Shown here: positions 45,501 through 56,113 of the stretch, piece after piece | Layout: the number at the start of each line of letters is the position of its first letter | How positions within the stretch are numbered: position 1 is the first letter of the stretch | From: Schistosoma mansoni | Taxonomy: Eukaryota > Platyhelminthes > Trematoda > Strigeidida > Schistosomatidae | Reading direction: 5' to 3' | Length of the DNA stretch: 64,000 nucleotides | Assembly (NCBI RefSeq): GCF_000237925.1 | Contig: NC_031495.1 | Coordinates: 38,840,210-38,904,209 of the forward strand | The notes under the pieces: model-generated | The model's input: only the letters and a program-made list of their open reading frames with translations | Told to the model about the DNA's origin: nothing | Database searches by the model: none | Translations under genes and position numbers: made by a program

Positions 45501-48500
45501 AGGTTGCTTACTCTCATCCTTTCTCTTAATCATGGTGGTCGACTGGATTATGAAAGCATCAACATCTGAAGGGAAGCATAGTATACAATGAACAGGTAGG
45601 ATGTAGCTGAACGATCTCCACTTCGCAGATGATCTCGATATTCTATCGCACACGCAACAACAAATGTAGGAGAAGACGACCAGTGTAGCAGCAGTATATC
45701 TCAAAATACACAAATGGAAAAGCAAGATTCTTCGATGCAACATAGCATGCACCAATCGAATTACACTTGATGGAGAAGCTGTGGAGGATGCGAAAACCTC
45801 AACATATCTGGACAGCATCATTGATGAACACAGCGGATCTGATGAAGATGTGAAGCAGCACATCTACAATTGAAGAACATCTGGAACTCAAAACAACTGT
45901 CAACAAACACCATGGTGAAAATTTTCATTACAAATATCAAGACAGTTCTAATGTATGAGGTGTAAAACTGGAGAACTACGAAAGCCATCATCCGGAAAAT
46001 ACATGTGTTTGTTAACAGTTTTCTACAAAAATACTCCAAATCGACTGGCCAGACACTATCAGCAACATTCTACTGTGAGAGAGAACAAGACAGATTCCAG
46101 TGGAGGAAGAAGTGAGGAAGAAACGTTGGAAGTGGATAGGACACACATTGGGGAAATCACCCAACTGCGTCATAAGGCAAGACCTCACATGGAATCCTCG
46201 ATGCTAAAGAAGAATAGGAACTCGAGAGAACACATTACTCGGAGAAGTGGAGACAGACATGAGAAGAATGAACAAGAATTGGATAGAACTATAAAGGGAG
46301 GTCCAGGATAGAGTGTGTTGGAGAACTTTGATCGGTGGCCCATGCTCCATTGGGGGTAAAAGGCGTAAGTAAGTAAGTTTCAGAACTAATTTCACAGTGT
46401 GAAAATGCATTCCTTCCCATGAAAATGTACATTGAGTAACTATAAACAATTTTTGGTTCACCATGTAATAGACCATTAAAATACTTTTCTACTACTAAGA
46501 GAATGATTCCATGATCTAATGATAAGATAAATAAATGTTTCTCTCAGCATCGATGAACTTTCGTTGATCTAGTTTGTGTGATGCATTAAGTGACGGTACG
46601 CAGATTGGAATGCGGCGGCTTACCTCTATATCTTCTATCATAGTTAGTGGACTGAGATCTTTTCAAGTAAATTGTCATTGATGTTTGAGAAAACAATGTC
46701 ACCCTTCCTCTGCCGTTTGAATAAATTAACATAGTTGAAAATGAATTTTCAGTCTTAGAACAATTGAATTTCTTGACTTGATTTCAATCATAAAACTGAT
46801 TAGATAAAAAGAAACTTTACAATCATCGAACATTCAAAGCATTGCTCTTTGCTGAACCCAATGACAGTAACGTGTGTATATGTTTTAATGTAAACAGTTT
46901 ACTGAAATCTACCGAATTCACTTATCATAATTTATCGTTTATAACTGTTATTCAAAGTACTTACGTACCTACGCCTGTTACCCCTCGTCAAGGAGCATAG
47001 GCCACCTACCAGCATTCTCCATCCAACCCTGTCCTTGACAAACCTCACCAGTTCCTTCCAGTTGTTATTCGTCCTTTTCATATCTGCTTCTATTTTATGG
47101 GGTAATGTGTTCTTTGGCCTTCCTCTTTTCCGTTTCCTTTCCGGATTCCAAGTCAGAGATTGCCTTGTGATGCAATTCGGTGATTTCCACAGTGTATGTC
47201 CTATCCACTTCCAACGTCTTTTCCTGATTTCCTCTGAAGATGGAAGCTGATTTGTCCTCTCCCATGAAACACTGTTGCTGTTATTCAAAGTAGTTTCATT
47301 CAATTCAAACACGATATCGTAAAGCATGATTGAAATTGAAAATCTACTGAATATTGCATTATGATGTATTGTGTTGTCAAATTTTCTAATGAATGAAACA
47401 TTAACATTAACATAAATGAGATATTAACACCGTTGGATGCCGGTCAGTTCAGTGGTCTATCGGTTAAGGGCTCTGGCTCGAGGCTGGTAGGTTCAGGGTT
47501 CGAATCTCGCGAGTGCGAGATCGTGGATGAGCACTGCCACTGAGGAGTCCCATAATAGGTTGAAACGACCGTCCAGTGCTTTCATGTTTTCCATGGTGGT
47601 CTAGCTTCAATCGACTTATAGCTTCAACTTTGAAGAATGAAACGATTACACAACTCTGAAATCACCAATATATCATTGGATTATTGTTACATGTATTGTA
47701 ATTCACTTACATAACTTAGCATGAAATCACCAAATTCTTTTTATAGATATTTGTCCAAAATACAATTCAATTGAAGAATGTCAATACGAAACAACATGTA
47801 TTTGGTTGAAAGAAGGTAACATATGCATACCCAATAATGATAAAGATAAGAATCATTTGATAGAAAACGAATTGCGTATTCAGGTGAGTAATTGTGAAAC
47901 ATCATAGGTCGTTTTCAATATCACTAAATTCTACATAACGATGGCAAGAGATTACACGAAAGAAAACTTTACTGTTACGAAGAAAAACTCCCGTGAACAC
48001 ACTCAGATACGCCAGATAAAGATAACTTAACGGATAAAAGGATATTCCCACATCCATGGACATCATAAACAAAACAGATCGAATTGTCCATTGACATCAA
48101 TACTTGAAAATATAATACCATTTCAACTCATTATTCAATATGTGATTAGTTCACAAATCCAACATGAAACTGGATATCTATGTGGATTGTCACAAAATAC
48201 CGAAGAAACTGGTTTAAATGAAGGATAGTAACCTATTGGAAATTGTGTATTATGTTTTGATATTTGGTGAGAGTATGTAGACTTTGATCTGTGAAGTGAT
48301 GAACAAGCATTTGTGATTCTCTGTTACAAAATAGGTGAAGTGAATGGAGTAGTTGAATAAACCTGTCAATGATAAGTCTATTGATATATATTGGGATTGT
48401 GACGAGATGTGACATCCAGAACAGAAATTTTGTCACACACAAATGAGTCGTCAATTAATAGTAGGATAATGTATACTCAGCACAATAATTATCATATTGG

Positions 48501-49722
48501 TAGTAGATGTTCCAAATGATCGCACAAATGCTAATTCCCTAACCAATTATGGAATTCTCTTCTATCATCATGACTAACAATAGTGTATAATGATTAATGA
48601 ATTCAGTGAATAATATTTCACATTTATTAATGACTGTTATCGTTTTGTTTATTCAGAATAGTTCGGATGTTAACGTATTGAGTCCATCAACAACCATCAA
48701 ACATAATGAAACAACATCGAAGATGATTGAAGTTGAGGTTGTGGAAAAGCTGAATGGAACATCCGAAGAAACTGTTCAACACTCGGTAAATATTTGATAT
48801 TTAATAATAAATGTTACTTCTTTGTTTTTCTTCAAAATATGACTACGTACACAAACAAAGAGAAACAACAGAAGAAGTCACCTCAGTACTTATATATTAT
48901 GTTTCCTTTGTGATTCATCATATCTATTCAGATTTGAGTACAATAGCTTCTTTCCATGGAAATAGTAAACAACAGATAAATAGTGTGGAAAAGAAGATTG
49001 AGGAGCTGTAGCATGAGATTTTGGCATTACGAGTGAATCATTAAGAGGATAATATGTGTTACGCTTGTGGAGGGACAGGACACTTTAAGATATACTGTCC
49101 AACGAGAAGAAATCGGATATATTTTAAACGTTATAACACGTTGTTTTCTCTTCTATCATCATGACTGACAATAGTGTATAATGATTAGTGAATTCAATGA
49201 ATAATCACAATTGATTGATCACTGGGTGGTGGTGCTATCGATCAAGTTGGAATGTGGCCACTTGTCCTGGTGGCTCGACACTGTTTGCACTATTTTGAGA
49301 TAAGATGTTGGTTGGTGGTGGTCAACAGGAAACCCTGGACCCGGATTTCGTGCTACCTGGCACTCGTCAGCAAGGTGTACTTGTAATCTTGATGGAATTT
49401 AGTGAATAATATTTAAAGTTTATTCATGACTGTCATTGTTTTTTATTCAGAATAGTTCGGATGTTAACGTATTGAGTCCACCAACAACCATCAAATATAA
49501 TGAAACAACATCGAAGATGATTGAAGATGAGTTTGAAAATATTCTGAATGGAATTTTCAAGGAAACTGTTCGAGATTCGGTAAATATTTGATATTTAATA
49601 ATAAATGTTGCTTCTTTATTTATTTTTTTTTTTAGAATACAACTGCTGAATTTATTGAAGACCGTCAATTGGTCGAATCTGCTATAATCTTGTTCTTGTT
49701 GGTTATTTTAATGTTCGTATAA
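36531..49722 (+). CDS. CP391S/PLXDC-like PSI-domain surface protein, 13 exons
   Basis: Predicted secreted or type I membrane protein of about 438 residues. Exons: 36531-36728, 36765-36848, 36893-36962, 38528-38629, 39466-39516, 40895-40950 (or from 40886), 41774-41840, 42020-42148, 43722-43799, 47747-47883, 48657-48785, 49451-49579, 49636-49722. All have GT-AG borders and matching phases. Exon 1 gives a hydrophobic leader. Exons 2-9 read like the extracellular domain of plexin-domain-containing (TEM7) proteins, for example [16 protein letters not shown] and [16 protein letters not shown]. Exon 10 is a PSI module with the pattern C-x8-C-x5-C-x-W. Exons 11 and 12 are a duplicated N-glycosylation-rich stalk, and exon 13 ends in a hydrophobic tail (a membrane anchor or GPI signal). 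Schistosome egg protein CP391S has this plan as I recall it; the family name is from memory and the N-terminus is the least certain part. Confidence 0.78.
37066..37375 (-). repeat. S2 ribozyme repeat, first unit of a tandem pair
   Basis: Reversed S2 from AGCAAAGATGGATAATGG. The hammerhead core is diverged on the minus strand. The unit continues after the LINE block at 38323 and is followed by a second unit (to 38475); the spacing, about 350 bp, fits a tandem satellite monomer. Confidence 0.65.
37376..38325 (-). mobile_element. RTE LINE fragments inserted in the S2 array
   Basis: Reversed 3' end (37376-37600) and, after about 310 bases of other sequence, the endonuclease start (38115-37925: [15 protein letters not shown]) and 5' untranslated region (38325-38130). 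GCATATTGC flanks both ends of the block. It lies in intron 3 of the PSI-domain gene. Confidence 0.75.
38326..38480. repeat. S2 ribozyme repeat, second unit
   Basis: Continues the S2 unit (ATATAGCCTTAATTCACAAG) and starts another with a collapsed hammerhead region in both orientations (GTACGTTTCGTC, then CAGCTGAAGGGTCCCAAATA). Degraded. Confidence 0.55.
38695..39115 (+). mobile_element. Solo-LTR-like fossil, family L, with internal duplication
   Basis: Starts TGTGATGTGGGCTACTTATA and ends TTGTTCACTACGA. About 105 bases (GATCGATAACGAAAGAACG and on) are repeated in tandem inside it. Located in intron 4. Confidence 0.6.
39212..39730 (+). repeat. S1 SINE copies flanking exon 5
   Basis: A plus copy (39212-39405; core CTGAGGA, GAAA present) and a reversed head fragment (39635-39730; GCGAGCACCTAAGCTCTAG) lie on either side of the 51-base exon 5. 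Confidence 0.65.
39913..40433 (+). repeat. Dispersed repeat R4, plus copy in intron 5
   Basis: Full copy (TTTTAACACATAAATATCGG to GGGGATTTGGGG), same sense as the host gene. Confidence 0.7.
41060..41600 (-). repeat. Ribozyme SINE S1, long minus copy and short inverted partner
   Basis: Reversed full-length S1 with tRNA-like head and 5' region ending near 41480. A degraded plus-oriented piece follows (CTCGCGAGGCGAGATCGTGG). In intron 6, ending about 170 bases before exon 7. Confidence 0.7.
42440..42690 (-). repeat. Diverged S2 fragment
   Basis: Recognisable from TGGATGGTGACTAGTATTGG through TAGCTAAGTGAATAA to TGTATATCCAGTTAA; old copy in intron 8. Confidence 0.45.
42763..43300 (+). repeat. 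Dispersed repeat R4, plus copy in intron 8
   Basis: Full copy with a duplicated end (GGGGCAGTTGGGGGGCAGT); same sense as the gene. Confidence 0.7.
43405..43540 (-). mobile_element. RTE LINE 5' untranslated fragment
   Basis: Reversed 5' end of the LINE (GGTTAGC..., ACCCTCCTCCTTTACTCGGG, GGCAGTAGC). Also seen at 21490, 38190 and 50010. Confidence 0.65.
43820..44099. repeat. Inverted S1 SINE pair running into a gap
   Basis: Minus copy (43820-43958; core rc of 43938-43944, CTGAGGA) turns directly into a plus copy at about 43960 (GGTTCGAATCTCGC) that is cut by the N gap. Confidence 0.75.
44100..44299. other. Assembly gap (200 N)
   Basis: Exactly 200 N between an inverted SINE pair and a palindrome, in intron 9 of the PSI-domain gene. 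Confidence 0.99.
44300..44603. repeat. Large near-perfect palindrome
   Basis: Arms of about 130 bases (about 44300-44431 and 44473-44603) around a spacer of about 41 bases. Each arm holds the start of an R4 repeat plus about 55 bases of flanking sequence, ending TTTGTTTCAATCACTCATTA in one direction. Confidence 0.9.
44525..44965 (+). repeat. Dispersed repeat R4, plus copy in intron 9
   Basis: Its start is the right arm of the palindrome; it lacks the last about 100 bases. Confidence 0.7.
44966..45376. other. Unassigned stretch
   Basis: No exon or repeat recognised; an 81-codon minus-strand open frame has no splice context. Confidence 0.35.
45377..46378 (+). mobile_element. RTE/SR2-type LINE, 3' kilobase
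   Basis: Begins in the reverse transcriptase ([31 protein letters not shown]) and runs to the 3' tail GTAAGTAAGTAAG. 5'-truncated, with several frame breaks; in intron 9. Confidence 0.85.
46379..46954. other. Unassigned stretch
   Basis: No exon or repeat recognised within intron 9. Confidence 0.35.
46955..47290 (-). mobile_element. RTE LINE 3' fragment
   Basis: Minus strand reads [15 protein letters not shown] and [13 protein letters not shown], the typical 3' ORF tail; ends in TTACGTACCTACGCCTGTTA. Confidence 0.8.
47425..47640 (+). repeat. Ribozyme SINE S1
   Basis: Plus copy with head GGTCTATCGGTTAAGGGCTC, B box GGTTCGAATC, core CTGAGGA and tail; GAAA present. About 105 bases upstream of exon 10. 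Confidence 0.75.
48830..49140 (+). mobile_element. LTR-retrotransposon gag-like fossil fragment
   Basis: A CX2CX4HX4C zinc-knuckle segment ([14 protein letters not shown]) preceded by a coiled-coil-like stretch suggests a gag remnant. Broken and short; lies between the two duplicated exons. Family not determined. Confidence 0.45.
49206..49394 (-). repeat. Ribozyme SINE S3 with target-site duplication
   Basis: Reversed S3. The minus strand carries core CTGACGA, GTGC/GCAC stem II and GAAA. Flanked by 16-base near-identical GAATTCAATGAATAAT (49190-49205) and GAATTTAGTGAATAAT (49395-49410). The duplicated partner unit at 48598-48613 shows the empty site. Confidence 0.85.
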
Positions 49723-49869
49723 TTTGGAAATAACTCCATAAAAGAAAGATAAGAAATGAATAGCTCTCAGACTCAATTCCCTTTATTTTGTGTTCTATGA
49801 ATGTAGTTTAATTATTCATTTAATCTATTTGAATAGTTACTTAATAGAATTATGTATATTCTTATTGCT

Positions 49870-49875
49870 AATAAA
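49870..49875 (+). promoter_or_regulatory. Polyadenylation signal AATAAA
   Basis: A canonical AATAAA lies about 150 bases after the stop codon of the PSI-domain gene, consistent with 49722 being its true 3' coding end. Confidence 0.55.
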
Positions 49876-50009
49876 CTAATAACGATGTGTCCATTGTGAT
49901 TGTTTTATTTCAGTAAAGTCTCAGTACGACAGTTATTGTCTTAGGGTTATCTGTCATAATACCTTATGAATACACAATTAGACACTTTCATCCTTTATCA
50001 ATTGACTAT

Positions 50010-50140
50010 ACGTTAGAGTTTTTTTTTTTAGCGAGTTAGTTTTCTACGGGTTGGGGTCACTAAACCCATGCTCAACTCTCCTACTTTTATTTGAACTTGA
50101 AACTGTCAGTAGCCTCCGGAGGGGCTACAGGAGGAGTTTA
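50010..50140 (-). mobile_element. RTE LINE 5' untranslated fragment
   Basis: Matches the reversed 5' end seen at 43405 (GCGAGTTAGTTTTCTACGGG, then GGCTACAGGAGGAGTT). Confidence 0.6.
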
Positions 50141-50384
50141 ATTGTTAATACAGTGTTCAGTAAAAGTTAGGTGATGTTATCAAGATTGATTATGATTTGT
50201 TCCATGATTTTTATGTTCCCATTAGGCAATATAGACTCAATTATTTCATTCAAATCTTGATCTTTAAAAAGATCTAAACTAGAATTGTCATAATCAGCTT
50301 TACACATGACTAAGATGATTTGATTAAAGAGTTGATATCTGCATATATTCAATACTGTTGATGGATAAGAATTCAACGTTGCAC

Positions 50385-51420
50385 ATTGTGTAGTGAACAA
50401 CAACACCAGTTGGGACAATCGAATGTATACGAGCGCAAAATTACTGACCATCACACTAAAATGTGACAACCATACAGTAAACAGTTAATTTGTAAACTAT
50501 CAATCTATTGTCTCAATCTTTCGATGGTGTTAATGTATAACTTCAACCAATTCACGGAGTTGAGCAACCGTTCACCAATTGTTTTCAGTGAGTTCCTATC
50601 TCACAACAGACGTGGTTTGAACTTCACTGGTCACTGCTTCTCACTAGAACCCCAGGAATTACCTCTTCACGTCAGTCACTAGTGAGCATATGATTACTAT
50701 CATCAGAAGTGGTTTTGTAGAGATTTCAGTATTTTTATTGTGTAGTGAACAACAACACGAGCTAGGACAATCGAATGTATCCAAGCGCAAACTTACAGGC
50801 CATCACACTAAAATCTGACAACCATACAGCAAACAGTTAATTTACAAACTATCAATCAATTATCTCAATCTTGACCGTTCCTTCTGCAACTATCAGTCCA
50901 TCGTTTCTGATTATTATTGTTTATGCTTTTTCCTACCAATTGCATCCCGTTACCGTTCTCTCCTTATCGATCTTCTAATGAAATACATTTGTAGTAACCG
51001 GCTTGTCTCGACAAGAACACGATTGGAATAATAGAAACAATTATTATTATTGTAATCAATTGTACCAGCGATTGTTTTACTGTACTTGTTTAACTGCATC
51101 AAACTCACTTCTTGTTCCGCTATCCGCTTTGTTTGGTTCGAACTTTCTTACGCTCTGCCCATTTTCCCTGTACTCGTTGGTACGTCTCGGTATTTTTTCG
51201 ATACCACGAGATCGCCAATAAATATACTTTATGTGGACTAATTAAAGCCTTCTGGTTTACGAGTTATCAAAGGAACCAAGTCGTTTATGGGCGCGTAATT
51301 GAATTGTAGTGATGATCATAGTCCATCCTTCGACTCGACACCCTACTACACATTCAATGCCCGATCATCGTTATATACTACTTATGTGGATATAAGTAAC
51401 CCACATCACAATTGAATTTC
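50385..51420 (-). mobile_element. Family L solo-LTR-like fossils with nested insertions
   Basis: A partial copy (50385-50520), then a reversed S1 SINE (50522-50742), then a second copy (50745-51420). The second is interrupted at 50991-51347 by a different LTR-like piece with TGTAGTAACC...CCTACTACA ends and a four-base CATT repeat on both sides. No internal genes. Old. Confidence 0.55.
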
Positions 51421-52690
51421 AGCTTTATGAGACATTGATGATGTGTTTAGTCACCATGATTTTTCGAAAGTGTTCTATCAAGCTGGTTTAAAAAAAGTTT
51501 GTCTATAGATTCCAAAAGATAAACTTTAGTCAGTTTTGACAACGACTGGCATTCTTTGCGGTCTATTGAAATAAACCAACTTAAAATTTGGTTTATTTAG
51601 TTTGTCAGCCATACTACAGATAGGGATGAAGATCACAGCCAGTGAACTTACAAGTGTTGAGGTTTGCGAAGAAGATTTCAGTATTTGTGTTAAGTATGAA
51701 ATATCGTTTGACCAGAGACTTATTGCTGTCTTATGTCATCTGCTTGAGATAAAATATGTCATAAATCAAAGAAGTAGTTCATTTTGTGTATTTGATTTTT
51801 GAAAGTCTAGAATATTTTATTGACGGTCATTATTTTGAAAGTGACATAATGCGACTAGCTACACTTGTAGACGCTCTTCATCATCGTTACGGTTTATTTT
51901 CTGTTTTCTTTAACGTGTCTACTCCATTTTTAATTTTAACATTCAACTCCATTTTATGGGATGTTCGACAAGAGTTGTGTTTTTTAAATTTACTGAAAAT
52001 TCTCTAAAGTGATGGTGTACATTCAACTTATTCACCTAGTGTACATTCTGTAATTATTACCTTGGACGTCGGTGTGGTTCCGAGGGAATAATCGATACTT
52101 TAGATGTATACCAAGGGGTATCGACTAACGCTGAAATTCTAATCTGAAACGTGAATTTCCGGTCTATTTTGCCAAGTGTCATTGATTGTTCACAAGTTAT
52201 GATATAATGTCGGTCTAAGTGATCATGCCGTTATTCCTTCTTTGTTATATAAATTTGTTTTCGAAAATCCCCGTACGGGACATTTTAGTCTTGGGACAAA
52301 TAAAACTGACAAGGTTCACATTTTGATGCCGGTGATCTATTCAAACATGTCGCACAGCTAATAATTGTGGAAGATGTCATTATTCGAAAAGCCATCCTTC
52401 TGTAAGGACGGCTCGTTGGTAAACTCTAAGAAGCTTTAAGAAGCCCAGAAAGAGCCGCAGACATTCCATCCAATCACTGCTAGGGGAATATTGTAGAATG
52501 TCGACTTTTAGCTTCCCGATTGGATGGATATTAATGACCCCTATGTGCCTATTGGTTGACCGAAATGATGATTTACATTCAGCCAATAACTATAAATACA
52601 TAAGATTTCTGTACTATATTTTGACACTGTTTTGGAGAATAAAGTTCCTACTTACTAGTCTTCTGTTTTCTCTATTGTGACGTTGCGGGT
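51421..52690. other. Unassigned stretch with promoter-like end
   Basis: Open frames of 66-73 codons at 51602-52007 match nothing recognised. The 52560-52640 part has ACTATAAATA followed by GAATAAAG, a layout seen in LTRs or promoters. Possibly mobile-element derived. Confidence 0.3.
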
Positions 52691-53365
52691 TCTATTGTTC
52701 AAGTAGTCTGTAGTACGCGGCATAGTAAGAATCAAAGATCTAGATATAACACCTTCAAAATAGATTCGATAGTCAGTGTCATTTGAGTCCTGTAAGAGAA
52801 TTCATTTAAACTGTTGTTGTACATTTCTCGACAAATACTACGCACATGTAATCACTGATTATCTAAGGTGACTCGAGTATTTTTTACTTTTGAGGATTTC
52901 TTTTGCACACTATTGTTCATCGCTTGATTTGAATTCCAAATACGATACATCCAGATATAATCATCATCCATTTTCCTTGATTTTGTACTGACACATACAG
53001 AACTATGAGAATGTAAATCAGTCCTTTATTGTGCTAATAGTCAGTATTCTAAATTCCATTATTTGTCACCATCACATGCAAGCACTCACAGCGAATTCAC
53101 ACAGAATAATAGAGAACTGAATGTTATCCACATATATACGTAACAGATATCTCTGTGTATGAAATGATGCACAGTTCTTGCTAATCCTTGGTTTTCTCTA
53201 GCTGTCGAATACCCTTCAAATACTGTTAATCTACTGTGGTGACGTTAATCTTTTCTTATACAACCAATGACCAAAATTATATTGAAATCATTTTTGCTTT
53301 ACAATTAAGGCTTCAATACCAATGAATGCCATCAACAAATGTCAGTGTGAGGAATAAGCAAAAGA
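52691..53365. other. Unassigned stretch
   Basis: No exon or known repeat recognised. Confidence 0.35.
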
Positions 53366-53368
53366 AAA

Positions 53369-53930
53369 ATGATTAACAGCAAAAGAAGGTCAATTATACA
53401 AAGTTTTTTTAAATCGGCGGTGTATAAATCTTTAAGGTTTATTATGGCCCATCACGTTTTGACGAATTTTAGTCCTTGTATGGTAGTTATTCGAAGCACT
53501 TTCAGGAATAAGAATTCGAATTTGAATGAGCTAAACTTACTTACTTACGCTTGTTACCCCTCGTGGAGGAGTATAAGCCGCCCACCAGTATTCTCCATCC
53601 AACTCTGTCCTGGGCTGAAAGTAAATCTAAGATTATTTGCTTGTGAATCTAATGTCAAATTTGTTATTAGGTCTTCATCAAATGAAAATAGACTCTCATA
53701 CATTAAGTCTGACAACACTTACCGTCGAGAAGTATTCAGTGCATAGGAATGCTTTTACGTTATAACAGTTGACTATTGGAGATTGTTTCAGTTTTGTAGA
53801 CGATAACTAAAGTTATTATGAATGTTTCTTTCTTGATGGAGTTTTGTTCTCTGAGCTGGATGGTTTGGTCATGGAGCGTTCATCGTTCTTCTGAACGACA
53901 ACATCAGCACAAAATTCGGGTAGAATGCTC
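53369..53930 (+). other. Coding-like remnant split by a LINE tail, then a Penelope terminus
   Basis: 53369-53525 reads VYKSLRFIMAHHVLTNFS, and 53617-53743 reads LKVNLRLFACESNVKF to a stop. A reversed RTE LINE tail (53530-53617) sits between. 53825-53925 is a Penelope terminal fragment. Source of the coding-like part unknown. Confidence 0.35.
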
Positions 53931-54099
53931 CTATCTCATTTTCGCAGTCATAAGATGATTCGATTTTGTCCGGTGTAATTTGTTTCATAAAATAAAGAGT
54001 ATGAGGAGAAAGGTTCTGTTGGCAGAATGTCACTTATAGTTAAATAATAACGATAAATAGAACCTAACAGTAACAAACTCGTTCTTTTGACCTAATTAC

Positions 54100-55350
54100 A
54101 TTTATTAAATAAATTATTACAAGCAGGCCAACAAATTTGGTCGATCCACCAAATTGTCCGACCATCTAAACCTACAGACAATGGGCGACCTACTGAAAGA
54201 ACACTGTTCAAACCAACTGGATAGACCCCACTTGACTGTCACAATACATGTTCACCATAATCCTGATGTAAGTAGACGTAACGAAAAGATTAGGCTGATC
54301 ACAAGAATTCAGTCTATCATATGGTTGAACCTACAATTATCTTATAAGTAATCTGCAAGTAGTTATAACATTCCTCCTCAATTTTTTATCGGTTCACGGA
54401 GATCTGTGGCTCTTCTAGCACTATACACTGTTCAGAACAAAGTTCGAAACCATTCGATATCTAATTCAAAACCTCCTGTAGTCGCATTTAAATTACATAA
54501 CATCGGAACAGATGTTATTAGCTATTTCACTCTTAAATACTCCTTATACACACTCACTTGTAAATTGAATTTCAGCACAAAGAACCATAGTCTTATCAGA
54601 CAGAACACTTTTCATACTTGTCATCAAATCATTATATTCTTCCTTAGTTCCAGACTTATAATGGAATATTCAGGCGTAATTTCTCCATCTCTTTAACATA
54701 GATGATAAACGTAGAGTTAAATGTCTGATAAATGTTTAAGGTCAGTTCAAAAACAGTAACGTGAAAACAGTATTCTCAGCAGCCTAACTGAATCAGTCTG
54801 AAAAAAGTTAACAACTCGATTGATTGTTCACCCAATGGCCGTACATGCATTGTCACAAAGACTTCTGAAACTGTGAACTATCTCATTGTTTCATATGACA
54901 TATTAAATGAGAAGCACAGGGGTTTGTGGTCCGTCATAATGGTATTTAAATTACCCATGTACACAATAGAATGGCAGTAGAGATCATTCATGTGATGGTG
55001 AATTTTTAACAACACTGGAGACGCTCTGCTAGTCACAGTGATTTCATACACTCAACAAGACATAATAGTAAATTTGACGTAGTTTCCTGTCACAATATCA
55101 TTGTACTATCTCCACAAGTATACAACTAGTTTGAAAGTAGTGTCCATAGAAAGAATGTTAGTTCTCATCTTATCAAACTGTGTAATAGCGTTCATTTACA
55201 ATACAGGGATCGCAAACATGCAGACTCGATAAGACACTCAGTTTGAGACATCTTCTTTCAGAGCAATAGTCTCCTGAGTGCTATAGATATGTCTGACTGA
55301 ATCACTAGTTCTTGTCCGAAATCATTCGCACCCCCTGAATACCTATAAAA
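54100..55350 (-). mobile_element. LTR-retrotransposon pol fossil (Ty3/gypsy-like)
   Basis: The minus strand near 54990-54900 reads NTIMTDHKPLCFSF, the RNase H signature around TDHKPL of gypsy-type pol. Surrounding open pieces on either strand (54121-54270 plus; 54654-54558 minus, KEEYNDLMTSMKS) may belong to it or be chance. Clearly broken and old. Confidence 0.45.
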
Positions 55351-55811
55351 TTATTACATCTAACGAATCATCATAATTACTGATGACACCTTGAAAAACG
55401 TTGATATACAATGAATGAATTCACATTAGCTGTAAAAATGATACCAATGTTTATTTAAATTAAATAATCTCATAGAGTTTAGGGCATTATTCACGAGTTG
55501 TCATCAATTAATAGTGACTAGAAGGTGCAAAATCAACTTTGTCTTCTCAGTCGATGCGTAGCAGCACCTGAAAATAGAGATATCCCTTGATTTATAAGTA
55601 ACGGCTGTTGAGCCATTTCAAAGCTTATTGGTAGCAATCATGTGAACAGTTTGACAAACCAAAATAAAATTAGTTCCACAGTCATATATATATATATATA
55701 TTATTATTATTTACACTAAAAGCTTGACTTCATTCACTTATTTACAAATTAGTAGGACCACAACATAATTTACGATGGTTCCAACTCTTTAATTATCTGA
55801 ATATGTTCCAA
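55351..55811. other. Unassigned stretch
   Basis: AT-rich with a (TA)n run at about 55685-55700; no gene seen. Confidence 0.35.
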
Positions 55812-56022
55812 CAAGGCAAGCCCTCACATGGAATCTTGAAAGCCAAAGGAGAAGAGGAAGATCAAAGAACACATTACACCGAGAAATTGAGACAGATATG
55901 AGAAGAATGAACAAAAATTAGATACAACTAAAAAAGGAAGGCCTAGGACAAAGTGGGTTGGAGAATGCTGGTCGGCGGCCTATGCTCCATTGGGAGTAAC
56001 AGGCGTAAGTAAGTAAGTAAGT
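55812..56022 (+). mobile_element. RTE LINE 3' tail
   Basis: About 210 bases ending GGCGTAAGTAAGTAAGTAAG, the 3' (TAAG)n tail. Confidence 0.8.
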
Positions 56023-56113
56023 AAGTAATGTTCCAAAGATTCACTTCTACTACAAGTCTATGAATAAAGTCTGACGTATGTATATTTGAAAATGTACAGT
56101 GATGAAACTTTAA

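Larger units (their letters stand above)
48552..49620 (+). repeat. Tandem duplication containing exons 11 and 12
   Basis: Unit of about 275 bp (48552-48828) repeated at 49145-49205 plus 49395-49620; it includes intron 3' ends, the 129-base exon and the donor GTAAATATTTGATATTTAAT. The second unit is split by an S3 SINE. Confidence 0.9.

Noticed and set aside
45381-45863. A 160-codon minus-strand frame
   Set aside because: It is antisense to the LINE reverse transcriptase on the plus strand.
54406-54696. A 96-codon plus-strand frame as a host gene
   Set aside because: It lies in a region with pol-like sequence on the other strand and has no convincing splice context.
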